In this document: positions 34,659 through 43,129 of the stretch, piece after piece
Layout of the letters: every line of letters starts with the position of its first letter
Position numbering within the stretch: position 1 is the first letter of the stretch
DNA from: DASXYG01 sp036502625
GTDB taxonomy: Bacteria > Actinomycetota > Actinomycetes > Streptosporangiales > Streptosporangiaceae
NCBI GenBank assembly: GCA_036502625.1
Contig: DASXYG010000079.1
Span: 38,177-102,176 of the forward strand
Direction: 5' to 3'
Length of the DNA: 64,000 nt
Translations under genes and position numbers: made by a program
Notes under the pieces: generated by a model
Seen by the model: the letters and a program-made list of their open reading frames with translations, nothing else
Databases searched by the model: none
Told to the model about the DNA's origin: nothing

Positions 34659-35720
34659 GTGCCCGACGCGCGTGTGCAGGCCGCCATCGACAACTGGGCG
34701 CCCCGGTTCGTCGCGATGGGCGTCGACTACAACGACTTCGTCCGGACGACCGGGCGGATCGAGCGCTGGGAGGAGTGGCTCGACGCCTGGACCGCGACCG
34801 CCGAGGAGCACCTGGCGCTCGCCGACGAAGCGGCGGCGGCCGGGCACGCGCGCAGCGCCGGTGAGGCGTACAACCGGGCCGCGGTGGCGTTCCACTTCTC
34901 GAAGTTCGTCTGGGTGCTCGACGCCGGCCGCCACCGCGCGAACACCGACCGCTCCATCGCCGCGCTCGCCCGGGCGCACGCGCACCTCGACCCCACCGCC
35001 GAGCGGATCGAGGTGCCGTTCCGCGGCTGGCGCCTGGCGGCCAACCTGCGGCGCCCGGCGGACCCCGTACGCCCGCCGCTGGTGCTGCTGATCCCCGGCC
35101 TGGACTCCACCAAGGAGGAGTTCTTCCACTTCGAGGACGTGTTCCTGGCCCGCGGCATGGCGACGCTGTCGATGGACGGGCCGGGCCAGGGCGAGACCGG
35201 CTACCGGCTGCCCATCGACCCGGAGTACGAGCACGCGGTGAGCGCGCTGCTCGACGCGATCGCCGGCCGTACGGACGTCGACGTGGACCGGGTCGGGGCC
35301 ATCGGGGTGAGCCTCGGCGGCTACTACGCGCCCCGGGCCGGCGCGTTCGAGCCGCGGCTCAAGGCGGTCGTCGGCGTCAGCGGCGGCTACCGGCTGGCCG
35401 ACCATTGGGACGACCTGCCGCGGCTCACCCGGGACACGTTCCGCGTGAAGTCCCACGCGCGCGACGACTCCGAGGCGCGGGAGCGGATGGCGGCGATGGA
35501 CCTCACCGGGGTGCTGCCGAAGCTGACGCAGCCGCTGCTCGCGGTCACCGGCGACGGCGACCGGCTGGTGCCGTGGCGGGAGACCCGGAGGATCGCCGAT
35601 GAGGCGCCGAACGGCCGGTTCGTGCTGTACGAGGGCGGCAGCCACGTCGTGAGCAACCTGCCGTACCGCTACCGGCCGCTGTGCGCCGACTGGCTGCACG
35701 ACCGGCTGACCGGCCCGTGA
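34659..35720 (+). CDS. Alpha/beta hydrolase, C-C hydrolase-like (pseudooxynicotine hydrolase type)
   Basis: A 353-residue hydrolase with an N-terminal helical cap (VDYNDFVRTTGRIERWEEWLDAW, GHARSAGEAYNRAAVAFHFSKF, in parts) followed by the alpha/beta core. The nucleophile is in GVSLGGYYA, the acid in GDGDRLVP and the His in GGSHVV. This cap plus core arrangement is that of the 2,6-dihydroxypseudooxynicotine hydrolase/FrsA-like group. In that group a C-C bond of a pyridine ketone is hydrolysed in nicotine breakdown, though many members are esterases. Placement after the ABC genes and beside a Mo hydroxylase fits aromatic N-heterocycle catabolism but does not prove it. Confidence 0.82.
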   Translation: MPDARVQAAIDNWAPRFVAMGVDYNDFVRTTGRIERWEEWLDAWTATAEEHLALADEAAAAGHARSAGEAYNRAAVAFHFSKFVWVLDAGRHRANTDRSIAALARAHAHLDPTAERIEVPFRGWRLAANLRRPADPVRPPLVLLIPGLDSTKEEFFHFEDVFLARGMATLSMDGPGQGETGYRLPIDPEYEHAVSALLDAIAGRTDVDVDRVGAIGVSLGGYYAPRAGAFEPRLKAVVGVSGGYRLADHWDDLPRLTRDTFRVKSHARDDSEARERMAAMDLTGVLPKLTQPLLAVTGDGDRLVPWRETRRIADEAPNGRFVLYEGGSHVVSNLPYRYRPLCADWLHDRLTGP

Positions 35721-36883
35721 CCGCGGACGCGCGCGGGCTGCGGGCGATCGGCCACTCCGGTCTGGGCGGCCACGGCGACGGCATGCAGGTCCTCCGCCAC
35801 GGCGACGCGCTGTACGTCGGCCACGCCGGCACCAGCGGTGCGGGCACCTCGATCCTCGACGTGGCCGATCCCCGCACGCCCCGGCTCGTCCGGCAGTGGC
35901 CGGCGCCGCCGCGTACGCACACGCACAAGGTGCAGGCGGCCGGCGGGCTGCTGCTCGTCAACGAGGAGCAGTTCCCGCTCGGCGGCGAGCCGGACGACGG
36001 CGAGCACCGCGGCGTCGCGGTGTACGGCCTGGCCGACCCGTTCGCGCCGCGGCGGCTCGGCACCTGGCGCTGCGGCGGCCGCGGCGCGCACCGGATCGTC
36101 CACACCGGCGGCCGGTACGCGTACCTGTCGGCGACGCCCGCGGGGTTCACCGACCGCATCTGGGTGGTGCTCGACCTCGCCGACCCCGCCGCCCCCACCG
36201 AGGCCGCCCGCTGGTGGTGGCCCGGCCAGGGCCCGGGCGAGACGCCGGCGTGGCCGGGCGGCGAACGGTACGCGGCGCACCACGCGCTGCTGGACGGGAC
36301 CCGGGCGTACCTGGGCTACGGCGACGCGAACCTCGTGGTGCTCGACGTGGCCGACCCGGCCCGGCCGCGGCGGATCGGCGGGGCCGCGTGGTACGGCGGC
36401 GACACGCACACCTGCCTGCCGCTCACCCCGCGCCCCCTCCTGGTCTGCGCCGACGAGCAGGTACGGCCGGAGCCCGGCGCGCCCGAGCGCCGCATCCGGG
36501 TGCTGGACGTGACCGACCCTGGGACGCCGCGCGTGGTCGCCGTCTGCCCCGCGCCGGACGCCGCGTACGCGTGCGACGGAATGCGCTTCGGCCCGCACAA
36601 CCTGCACGAGAACCGGCCCGGCACGTACCGCAGCGACTCCCTGGTGTTCGCCACCTACTTCAGCGCCGGGCTGCGGGTGTACGACCTCGCCGATCCCGCA
36701 CGGCCGGCCGAGGTCGCGCACTGGGTGCCGGAGCCGCCGGCCGGTCAGCGGGCCGCCCAGCTCAACGACCTGCTGGTCGAGGAGAACGGCCTGATCTGGG
36801 TGACCGACCGGGTCGGCGGCGGCGTCTACGCGCTCGAGCCGGAGCCGGGGCTGTCCCGGCTGATGGCCGAGCGCGCCCAGTAG
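35717..36883 (+). CDS. LVIVD-repeat beta-propeller protein
   Basis: A 388-residue protein made of repeats of the LVIVD type: about seven blades with forms such as LVVLDVADPARPRRIG, IRVLDVTDPGTPRVV and LRVYDLADPARPAEV. Several His residues (HTHKV, HHALL, DTHTC, HNLHEN) line equivalent positions and could bind a metal, as in selenium-binding-protein-like propellers; that is inference. No signal peptide. GTG start overlaps the hydrolase stop (GTGA). Last gene of the plus-strand operon; its 3' end overlaps the convergent AhpD-like gene by 58 bp. Function unknown. Confidence 0.75.
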   Translation: MTADARGLRAIGHSGLGGHGDGMQVLRHGDALYVGHAGTSGAGTSILDVADPRTPRLVRQWPAPPRTHTHKVQAAGGLLLVNEEQFPLGGEPDDGEHRGVAVYGLADPFAPRRLGTWRCGGRGAHRIVHTGGRYAYLSATPAGFTDRIWVVLDLADPAAPTEAARWWWPGQGPGETPAWPGGERYAAHHALLDGTRAYLGYGDANLVVLDVADPARPRRIGGAAWYGGDTHTCLPLTPRPLLVCADEQVRPEPGAPERRIRVLDVTDPGTPRVVAVCPAPDAAYACDGMRFGPHNLHENRPGTYRSDSLVFATYFSAGLRVYDLADPARPAEVAHWVPEPPAGQRAAQLNDLLVEENGLIWVTDRVGGGVYALEPEPGLSRLMAERAQ

Positions 36884-37485
36884 TCGCCTGCGGCCCGCGT
36901 CTCGGCGGCGGCCTCGGCCGTCTCGAACCCGGGCGCCAGCGACGCGGCCGTACCGGCGAGGTACTCGTGGTGGCCGATGCCGAGCAGCCGGATCCAGCTC
37001 TGCTGCCCGTACGTGAGCGCGACGAAGCAGCCGAGCTCGACCAGCTCCGGCTCGGAGAAGTGCCGGTGCAGCCGGGCCCAGAACGCGTCGTCGGCCTCCA
37101 GCCGCCAGGCGATGGCCTCCGCGTACGCGAGCGCCGCCTTCTGCCGGTCGTCGTAGGCGTCCGACGACTCGAAGTTCAGCAGGTCGTCGTACTTCGCCTC
37201 GGCGAGGCCGGCCGCCGCGGCCCGCACCGACCGCTGGTTGCCGCAGTACTCGCAGTTCACCGTCCGCGAGATGTAGACGCGGCACAGTTCCTTGGTCGCG
37301 TGGTCGCACACGCCCTCGCGGAAGACCTCCTTCCAGGAGTCGGCGAACGCCCAGAACGCGTTCGGCGCGTGCGCGCGCACCGCGGAGCTCTCCGGCCGCG
37401 GCGTGCCCTCGCGGGCGCAGCGCGCCATCTCCTCCCGCATGCGCGCGTCCATCCGGTCGAGCGGGACGTAGCTGATGCCCTGCAT
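36826..37485 (-). CDS. Carboxymuconolactone decarboxylase/AhpD-like protein
   Basis: A 219-residue all-helical protein of the CMD/AhpD fold. The AhpD-type motif appears as NCEYCGNQR near residue 80, with the two Cys of CxxC but Gln-Arg instead of the following His. Helices such as RQKAALAYAEAIAWR and ELVELGCFVALTYGQQSWIR match the family. AhpD-like proteins act as peroxidase reductants; CMD proteins decarboxylate aromatic breakdown products. It is downstream of the Mo-hydroxylase subunits in one minus-strand unit, so a step in the same pathway is likely. The C-terminal 19 codons overlap the convergent gene. Confidence 0.75.
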   Translation of the reverse strand: MQGISYVPLDRMDARMREEMARCAREGTPRPESSAVRAHAPNAFWAFADSWKEVFREGVCDHATKELCRVYISRTVNCEYCGNQRSVRAAAAGLAEAKYDDLLNFESSDAYDDRQKAALAYAEAIAWRLEADDAFWARLHRHFSEPELVELGCFVALTYGQQSWIRLLGIGHHEYLAGTAASLAPGFETAEAAAETRAAGDYWARSAISRDSPGSGSSA

Positions 37486-37497
37486 GGCGCCTGCTCC

Positions 37498-39582
37498 CTA
37501 CCTGTCGATGGCTCTCGCTACCTGCTCGCGGGTGATCGGGAGGTCGCGGACCCGGACCCCGATCGCGTCGGCGACGGCGTTGCCGATCGCCGCCGCGGCC
37601 GGTCCGTGCACGGCCTCGCCTGATCCTGCCGAGGGCTCCTCGGGCCGGTCGATGATCCGTACGTCGACCCGCGGCGTCTCGCTGAACCGCAGGATCGGGT
37701 AGCTCTCCCAGTCCGTGCTGGTCACCCGCTCGCGGTCGAAACGGACGCGTTCCTTGACCGTCCAGCTCGTCGCCTGCACCGCGCCGCCCTCGATCTGGTT
37801 GCGCACGCCGTCCGGGTTGACCACGCGTCCGACGTCCACGGCGATCGCGAGCCGCCGGACGCGGACCTCGCGCACGGCCTCGACCTCGGCGACCACGGCG
37901 CAGTACGCGCCGGAGCCCTTGTACCGCGCGTACCCGATGCCGTGCCCGACGGCCTCCTCGCGCGGCGGCGGTCCGGCGAGGTCCGCGGCCGCCTCCAGGA
38001 CGGCGCGGCCGCGCGGGTCGGTGAGGTGCGCCAGCCGGTACTCCAGCGGGTCGCGGCCGGCCGCGGCGGCCAGCTCGTCCAGGAACGACTCGATCGCGAA
38101 CACGTTGCCGTACGCGCCGAGCGAGCGCATCGACGAGGTCCGGATGGGCGTACGCAGCAGGCGGTGCGCGCGGACCGACCGGTGCCCGAACGCGTAGCCG
38201 GGGATGGAGTTGCGGGTGCTGCCGCCCTGCGGCATCGACGGGTCGACGGCCGGCACGGGCCCGACCGGGCGCTCGAGCTGCCGCGCCGCCAGCAGCCCCG
38301 GGTTGCCGGCGAAGCCGGGCCGGGACGCGAAACCCTGGCTCCACAGCTCGTACGACCAGGTCACCACCGACCCGGACGCGTCCACGCCGGCCGCGACGTC
38401 GATGCTCATGGCCGAGCCGAACGGCGCCCAGGCGAGCTCGTCGGCGCGGCTCCAGCGCAGCATCACCGGCCGGCCGGGCACCGCGCGGGCGAGCAGCACC
38501 GCGTCCAACGCGGCGTCGTCGGCGCCGTTGTGCCCGTAGCAGCCCGCGCCCTCGACGTGGTGCACGGTGACGGCGCCGGCGTCCAGGCCGAGGACGCTCG
38601 CGATCGCCCGGCGCAGCGGGTGCACGCCCTGGCTGTGCGTCCACACGGTGGCCGTCCCGCCGTCCCAGCGCGCGACGGCGCAGCTCGGGGCCATGGAGGC
38701 GTGGGCGAGGTACGGCTTGTTGAACGTGGCGGCGAGCGTCCGTACGACGCCGGCCGGGTCCGCCCGTCCCGACTCGTCGACGACGGTGTCGTCGGTGGGA
38801 CCGGCGCGCAGGTAGCCCGGCAGGTCGTCCTCGTCGGGCAGCGTCTCCTCCCGCTTCCACCGCGCGCTCTCGGCGAGCCGGCGCGCGGCGGTGTCGGCGG
38901 CGTGCTCGTCGTCGGCGACGACGCCCAGGAAGCCGCCGTCGCGCACCACGGCGCGCACCTCGACCGTGTCCGGGTCCACGTCGACCAGGGTCGCCCCCGG
39001 TGGCCGTACGACCCGGCCGTGGAGCTGCCCGGGCAGGCGGAGGTCGTGGATGAACCGGGGCACGCCGGCGACCTTGTCCGGCAGGTCGAGCCGGGGCACG
39101 TCGGTGCCCACGAGCCGCAGCCGCCCGGCGGGCTTGGGCGCGGCGTCACCGGCGGCGTCGCGGTCGAGGTCGACCCGCGCGGCCAGGTCGCCGTACGTGA
39201 CACGGCCCGGTCCGCCGGCGCAGACGCCGTCCACGACGGTCACGTCCTCCGGCGCCACGCCCAGCTCGCGTGCGGCGGCCGCGACGAAGGCGGCGCGCAC
39301 CTCGGCGCAGGCCTGCCGGAGCGCGGCGCCGCTCATGGCGACCGACATGCTGCCCGCGGTGAAGCCCTCGTCCGGCCCGGCGTCCGTACCGGCCGGCGCC
39401 ATCCGCAGCCGTTCCAGGGACACGTCGAGCTCGTCCGCGGCGATCTGCGCGAGCGCGGTCAGGATGCCCTGGCCGAGCTCCACCTTGCCGACGCGTACGG
39501 TGACGGTCCCGTCGGCGGCGACGCCCACCCAGTCGGCCAGGCGCGGGTTGGCGGCCAGCGCCGGGGGCGGCTCGGCCGTCAT
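37498..39582 (-). CDS. Molybdenum hydroxylase large subunit (IorB-like)
   Basis: A 694-residue molybdopterin-binding subunit of the xanthine dehydrogenase family, isoquinoline 1-oxidoreductase type. Such enzymes hydroxylate N-heterocycles or aldehydes with water. Motifs: VGKVELGQGILTALAQIAADELDV near the N-terminus, GGSTRNSIPGYAFGH, and the catalytic Glu region GSGEAVHGPAAAAIGNA near the C-terminus. No Tat signal is seen. ATG chosen at 39582, overlapping the small-subunit stop (TGATG) with GGGAG upstream. Substrate unknown. Confidence 0.9.
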   Translation of the reverse strand: MTAEPPPALAANPRLADWVGVAADGTVTVRVGKVELGQGILTALAQIAADELDVSLERLRMAPAGTDAGPDEGFTAGSMSVAMSGAALRQACAEVRAAFVAAAARELGVAPEDVTVVDGVCAGGPGRVTYGDLAARVDLDRDAAGDAAPKPAGRLRLVGTDVPRLDLPDKVAGVPRFIHDLRLPGQLHGRVVRPPGATLVDVDPDTVEVRAVVRDGGFLGVVADDEHAADTAARRLAESARWKREETLPDEDDLPGYLRAGPTDDTVVDESGRADPAGVVRTLAATFNKPYLAHASMAPSCAVARWDGGTATVWTHSQGVHPLRRAIASVLGLDAGAVTVHHVEGAGCYGHNGADDAALDAVLLARAVPGRPVMLRWSRADELAWAPFGSAMSIDVAAGVDASGSVVTWSYELWSQGFASRPGFAGNPGLLAARQLERPVGPVPAVDPSMPQGGSTRNSIPGYAFGHRSVRAHRLLRTPIRTSSMRSLGAYGNVFAIESFLDELAAAAGRDPLEYRLAHLTDPRGRAVLEAAADLAGPPPREEAVGHGIGYARYKGSGAYCAVVAEVEAVREVRVRRLAIAVDVGRVVNPDGVRNQIEGGAVQATSWTVKERVRFDRERVTSTDWESYPILRFSETPRVDVRIIDRPEEPSAGSGEAVHGPAAAAIGNAVADAIGVRVRDLPITREQVARAIDR

Positions 39583-40049
39583 CACCGTTCTCCCGCCGCG
39601 CGCAGCACCGCGCGTACGACGCGGCGCTGCACGCCGCAGCGGCACAGGTTGGCGTCGAGCGCCGCGACCACGTCGTCCTCACCGGGTGCCGGGTTCTCCG
39701 CCAGCAGCGCCGCCGCCCGGACCAGCAGCCCCGACGTGCAGTACCCGCACTGCGCGGCCTGCTCGTCCAGGAAGGCCCGCTGCAGCGGGTGCGGCCCGTC
39801 GTCGCCGCCCAGCCCCTCCACCGTGGTCACCGCGGCCCCGGCGACCGACCACAACGGCGTGTCGCAGGACGTCACCGCCCGCCCGTCCACGAGCACCAGG
39901 CACGCGCCGCACGCCCCGAGCCCGCAGCCGAACCGGGGCCCGGCGAGCCCGAGCGGCCCGCGCAGGACGTACAACAGGGGCGTGTCCCCGCCGGCGGCCA
40001 CCCGATGCGCCGCGCCGTTGACCGTGAGCTCGACCGTCTCCGTCGCCAC
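39582..40049 (-). CDS. Molybdenum hydroxylase [2Fe-2S] small subunit (IorA-like)
   Basis: A 155-residue iron-sulfur subunit. The plant-type ferredoxin cluster motif FGCGLGACGACLVLVDG and the second, helical-domain cluster motif QCGYC... NLCRCG are complete. The GTG at 40049 has AAGGGG upstream and yields the normal length; a longer open frame from 40115 would swallow the LacI-type operator at 40072 and is rejected. Forms a two-subunit enzyme with the next gene; no FAD subunit is present, as in isoquinoline 1-oxidoreductase. Confidence 0.9.
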   Translation of the reverse strand: MATETVELTVNGAAHRVAAGGDTPLLYVLRGPLGLAGPRFGCGLGACGACLVLVDGRAVTSCDTPLWSVAGAAVTTVEGLGGDDGPHPLQRAFLDEQAAQCGYCTSGLLVRAAALLAENPAPGEDDVVAALDANLCRCGVQRRVVRAVLRAAGER

Positions 40050-40071
40050 GCGCGGCGCCCCTTCATGAGTC

Positions 40072-40084
40072 GCAATCGTTTGCG
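40072..40084. promoter_or_regulatory. LacI-type operator C
   Basis: GCAATCGTTTGCG, with the same core as the operators at 28858 and 29893. It lies 23 bp upstream of the Mo-hydroxylase small-subunit start on the minus strand. Confidence 0.7.
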
Positions 40085-40219
40085 CCAGTCTCGGCGACAC
40101 CACATGGACCGTCAAGGAATCCCGTGTCAGTGCCCCCCAGGATGCGGCGATGACCCGGATCAGGAGTTCGGCGGTGCTGTCGGGCGACCTGGTCGGGGCA
40201 GGCTCCCGTCCCGGAGCCG

Positions 40220-42685
40220 CTAGCCCTTCATCCGGGCGCTGGTGGGGTCGTAGAACGGCTGGGCGGAGAGGTCGGCCGGGACCCGGACGCCGCCGCAGTC
40301 GACGGAGAAGTCGCCGTCGTCGGGGGTGCCGGCGTCGACGAGGCCGATGCCGCAGGCGCGTCCGAGGGTGTAGCCGTAGCCGCCGCTGGTCACGCGGCCG
40401 ATCCGCGTGTCGCCGTGGAAGATCGTCTCGTCGTGGACGAAGACGGTGCCGGGGTCGCGGAGGGCGACGAAGACGGCGCGCCCGGCTCGCGGCCCGTCGG
40501 CGGTGAGGGCGGTCTTACCGGTGAATTCGGTGGTCTTGCGCCGCGAGATCGTGAAGCCCAGGCCCACGTCGTACGGGTCGTCGTGCGGTCCCATGTCGTG
40601 GCCGAGGTGCCGGTAGCCCTTCTCGGAGCGGAGCGAGTTGAGCGCGAGGTATCCGGCGTGCCGCAGGCCGAGGTCGGTGCCGGCCGCGACGAGCGCGTCG
40701 TAGACGTTGACGGCCTGGTCGCACGGGACGTACAGCTCGTAGCCGAGCTCGCCGACGAAGCTGACGCGCAGGGCGAGCGCGGTGCCGTCCGCGACCTCGA
40801 CCTCACGCGCCCGGCCGTACGGGTGGTCCTCGTTCGACCACCCGGCCGGGGAGACCCGGGTCATCAGCTCCCGGCTGCGCGGCCCCATCACGGCGATGGC
40901 GGCGTAGCCGGAGGTGGCGTCGAACACCGCGGCGGCTCGGCCGTCGGCGAGGCGGTGGAGCATGGCGACGGTCTTGGTCTGGGCGGCGGCCGGGGTGATG
41001 ACCCAGAACCGGTCGGGGCCGAGGCGGACGACGGTGCCGTCGATCTCGATGCCGCCGCGCGGGTTGAGCATCAGCGTGTACCGGACGCGGCCGGTCTCCA
41101 TGTCGGCGTTCGCCGTGCAGAGGTGCTGCACGACGTCGAGCGCGTCCGGGCCGGCCACCTCGACCTTGGTGAACGAGCTGAGGTCGAACAGCGCGACGGC
41201 CTCGCGGGCGGCCCGGTGTTCTTCGCGCACGGTGTCGAACCAGTTCTGCTTTCCGTAGCTGTACCGGTACTCCGGCGTGGTGCCGGGTTCGGCGTACCAG
41301 TCGGCGCGTTCCCAGCCGGCCAGCTCGCCGAGGCAGGCGCCGGCCCGGACCAGCCGGTCGTGCAGGGGCGAGCGCCGTACGTCGCGGGCGGTGGCGGGCT
41401 GCAGGTGCGGCCAGTGCATGGCGTACAGCCGGCCCAGCGCCTCGGTGGTCCGCGCCCGCAGGTAGCGCCGGTTGTTCTGCACCCGGGCGAACCGCCGGAC
41501 GTCGACGGCGGAGGCGTCGAAGCCCGGCCCGCCGGAGACGACCCACTCGGCCAGCGCCCGTCCCGCGCCCGGGCCGAAGATGATGCCCTGGGAGTTGAAC
41601 CCGGCGCCGACGAACAGGTTCCGCAGCTCGGCCGCCTCGCCCAGGCAGAACTCGCCGTCCGGGGTGAAGGACTCCGGTGCGTTGAGGAACCGGTCGTACC
41701 CGGTCGTACGCAGCGCCGGGACACGTTCCTCGGCGCTGCGCCGCACCGGGGCGAAGTGCTCCCAGTCGGGCGGGAACCGGGCGAACCCCGACGCGCCGAT
41801 CTCGTCGACGCCGCGCGGGATGCCGTTCGGCTCGAACGCGCCGACGAGCAGGCGCCCCTGCTCGTGCCGTACGTACAGATAGCCGTCGAGATCGCGGAGC
41901 ACCGGCAGGCCGGGGTGGGCGCCGTCGAGCGGTTCGGTGCGGACGTGCAGGTGCTCGGCCGCGTGCAGCGGTACGGCCACGCCGCACCGCGCCGCCAGGT
42001 CGCGGGTCCACAGGCCGGCGGTGAGCACCACCCGTTCGCACGCGACGTGGCCGAGCGCCGTGTCGACGCCGGTCACCGAGCCCTGGTCGTGGGTGACGCC
42101 GGCGACCTCGACGTGCTCGCGGATCGTCACCCCGTGCCCGTGCGCCAGCTTTGCGAGGGCGAGCGCGGCGTAGCCCGGGTTGACGTGCCCGTCGCCCGGC
42201 TGGTGCATCGCCCCCACCAGGCCGTCCGCGGAGGCCAGGGGGAACAGCCGGACCACCTCGGCCGGATCGATCAGCGTGGCCGGGCGGCCCACCTGCCGGG
42301 AGTGGGCCGCGGTGTAGCGCAGCTCGTCCAGCCGCCCGGGCGTCCGGGCGAGCGCGAGGGAGCCGCACTGGTTGAAGGAGACCTCGACCCCCGTGTCGGC
42401 CTCGAGCCGCCGGTACGTCTCCACGCCGTAGTGCGCCAGCTCCGACAGCGCCGGACCGCTCCGCGTGGTCGCCACCAGCCCCGCCGCATGCCAGGTCGTG
42501 CCGCTGCCGAGGACGTTGTGCTCGAGCAGCAGCACGTCGTCATCGCCGTTCAGCGCCAGGTGATACGCCGTGCTGGCGCCCACGATCCCCCCGCCGACCA
42601 CCACGGTCCGCGCCCGTGACGGCAACGTCCGTTCGTCGGGCAGGAAGTCGCGGGCGGACAGCCCGTCATCGACCAGGCGTTCCAT
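40220..42685 (-). CDS. FAD-dependent DMGDH/sarcosine dehydrogenase-type enzyme with GcvT domain
   Basis: An 821-residue flavoenzyme. The N-terminal DAO-type FAD domain has VVVGGGIVGASTAYHLA near residue 28 and the SGTTWHAAGLVAT region where dimethylglycine dehydrogenases attach FAD through His. The C-terminal half is a glycine-cleavage T-protein-like (aminomethyltransferase) folate-binding domain (LFDLSSFTKVEVAGPDAL, GELGYELYVP, LRSEKGYRHLGHD). Such enzymes demethylate N-methyl amines and pass the one-carbon unit to tetrahydrofolate. gamma-N-methylaminobutyrate oxidase of nicotine breakdown has the same size and build. The ATG at 42685 has CGGAGGAGC upstream. Confidence 0.88.
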   Translation of the reverse strand: MERLVDDGLSARDFLPDERTLPSRARTVVVGGGIVGASTAYHLALNGDDDVLLLEHNVLGSGTTWHAAGLVATTRSGPALSELAHYGVETYRRLEADTGVEVSFNQCGSLALARTPGRLDELRYTAAHSRQVGRPATLIDPAEVVRLFPLASADGLVGAMHQPGDGHVNPGYAALALAKLAHGHGVTIREHVEVAGVTHDQGSVTGVDTALGHVACERVVLTAGLWTRDLAARCGVAVPLHAAEHLHVRTEPLDGAHPGLPVLRDLDGYLYVRHEQGRLLVGAFEPNGIPRGVDEIGASGFARFPPDWEHFAPVRRSAEERVPALRTTGYDRFLNAPESFTPDGEFCLGEAAELRNLFVGAGFNSQGIIFGPGAGRALAEWVVSGGPGFDASAVDVRRFARVQNNRRYLRARTTEALGRLYAMHWPHLQPATARDVRRSPLHDRLVRAGACLGELAGWERADWYAEPGTTPEYRYSYGKQNWFDTVREEHRAAREAVALFDLSSFTKVEVAGPDALDVVQHLCTANADMETGRVRYTLMLNPRGGIEIDGTVVRLGPDRFWVITPAAAQTKTVAMLHRLADGRAAAVFDATSGYAAIAVMGPRSRELMTRVSPAGWSNEDHPYGRAREVEVADGTALALRVSFVGELGYELYVPCDQAVNVYDALVAAGTDLGLRHAGYLALNSLRSEKGYRHLGHDMGPHDDPYDVGLGFTISRRKTTEFTGKTALTADGPRAGRAVFVALRDPGTVFVHDETIFHGDTRIGRVTSGGYGYTLGRACGIGLVDAGTPDDGDFSVDCGGVRVPADLSAQPFYDPTSARMKG

Positions 42686-43129
42686 AGCGCTCCTCCGGAT
42701 GTACGGGTCTGCCCCCGGGGTCTCGGCTCCGTGCGCGGCCAATAGTACGAAGTCATCGACGTCCGGCCCGACGCCGGATCCGCCCCGGCTCGGCGTCGCC
42801 GCAAGGAGGGCGTCTCCGGGAGGTCCGTAAACGAATAAGGGTGCCAGCATCGCCGACACCCGTTCTGACCCCTGGGGGACATGCGTTCGAAAAAGGTGCT
42901 GTCGTAGGCGTCCTGCCAGCTCAGGAGCTCTCCCCGTCCGTCCGTCGGGATATGACTCTCTTGGGTTGGCTGGCCCATTGGCGCATCGATTGCGCACGGG
43001 GCACCGCCCCCGTCCCTCTAGAGCGGACCCGGTCAAGCTGCTCCGCGCCCGGCTCGACCGGACCGGCACGGCACACCCCCGGTTCGCGCGCGAGGTGGCG
43101 GTGGCCGAGCGGGTGGCACCGTTCTGCTG
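42686..43129. other. Intergenic region, 444 bp, no gene seen
   Basis: Lies between two minus-strand genes. It should hold the promoter of the DMGDH-like gene and contains the left copy of a 22-bp direct repeat (42877-42898). It also has GCGCATCGATTGCGC at 42991-43005, a 15-bp inverted repeat with 5-bp arms. Open frames here show no family resemblance. Confidence 0.5.
42877..42898. repeat. 22-bp direct repeat, left copy
   Basis: Shares 21 of 22 bases with 53031-53052; the common core is GCGTTCGAAAAAGGTG. The two copies bracket 10.1 kb of accessory genes. Confidence 0.6.

Noticed and set aside
40049..40115. Longer start for the Mo-hydroxylase small subunit
   Set aside because: The extension contains the LacI-type operator and is longer than the family; GTG 40049 has a better ribosome site.
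42991..43005. GCGCATCGATTGCGC as a fourth LacI operator
   Set aside because: Lacks the GCAAnCG core and is not beside a start codon in the right position.
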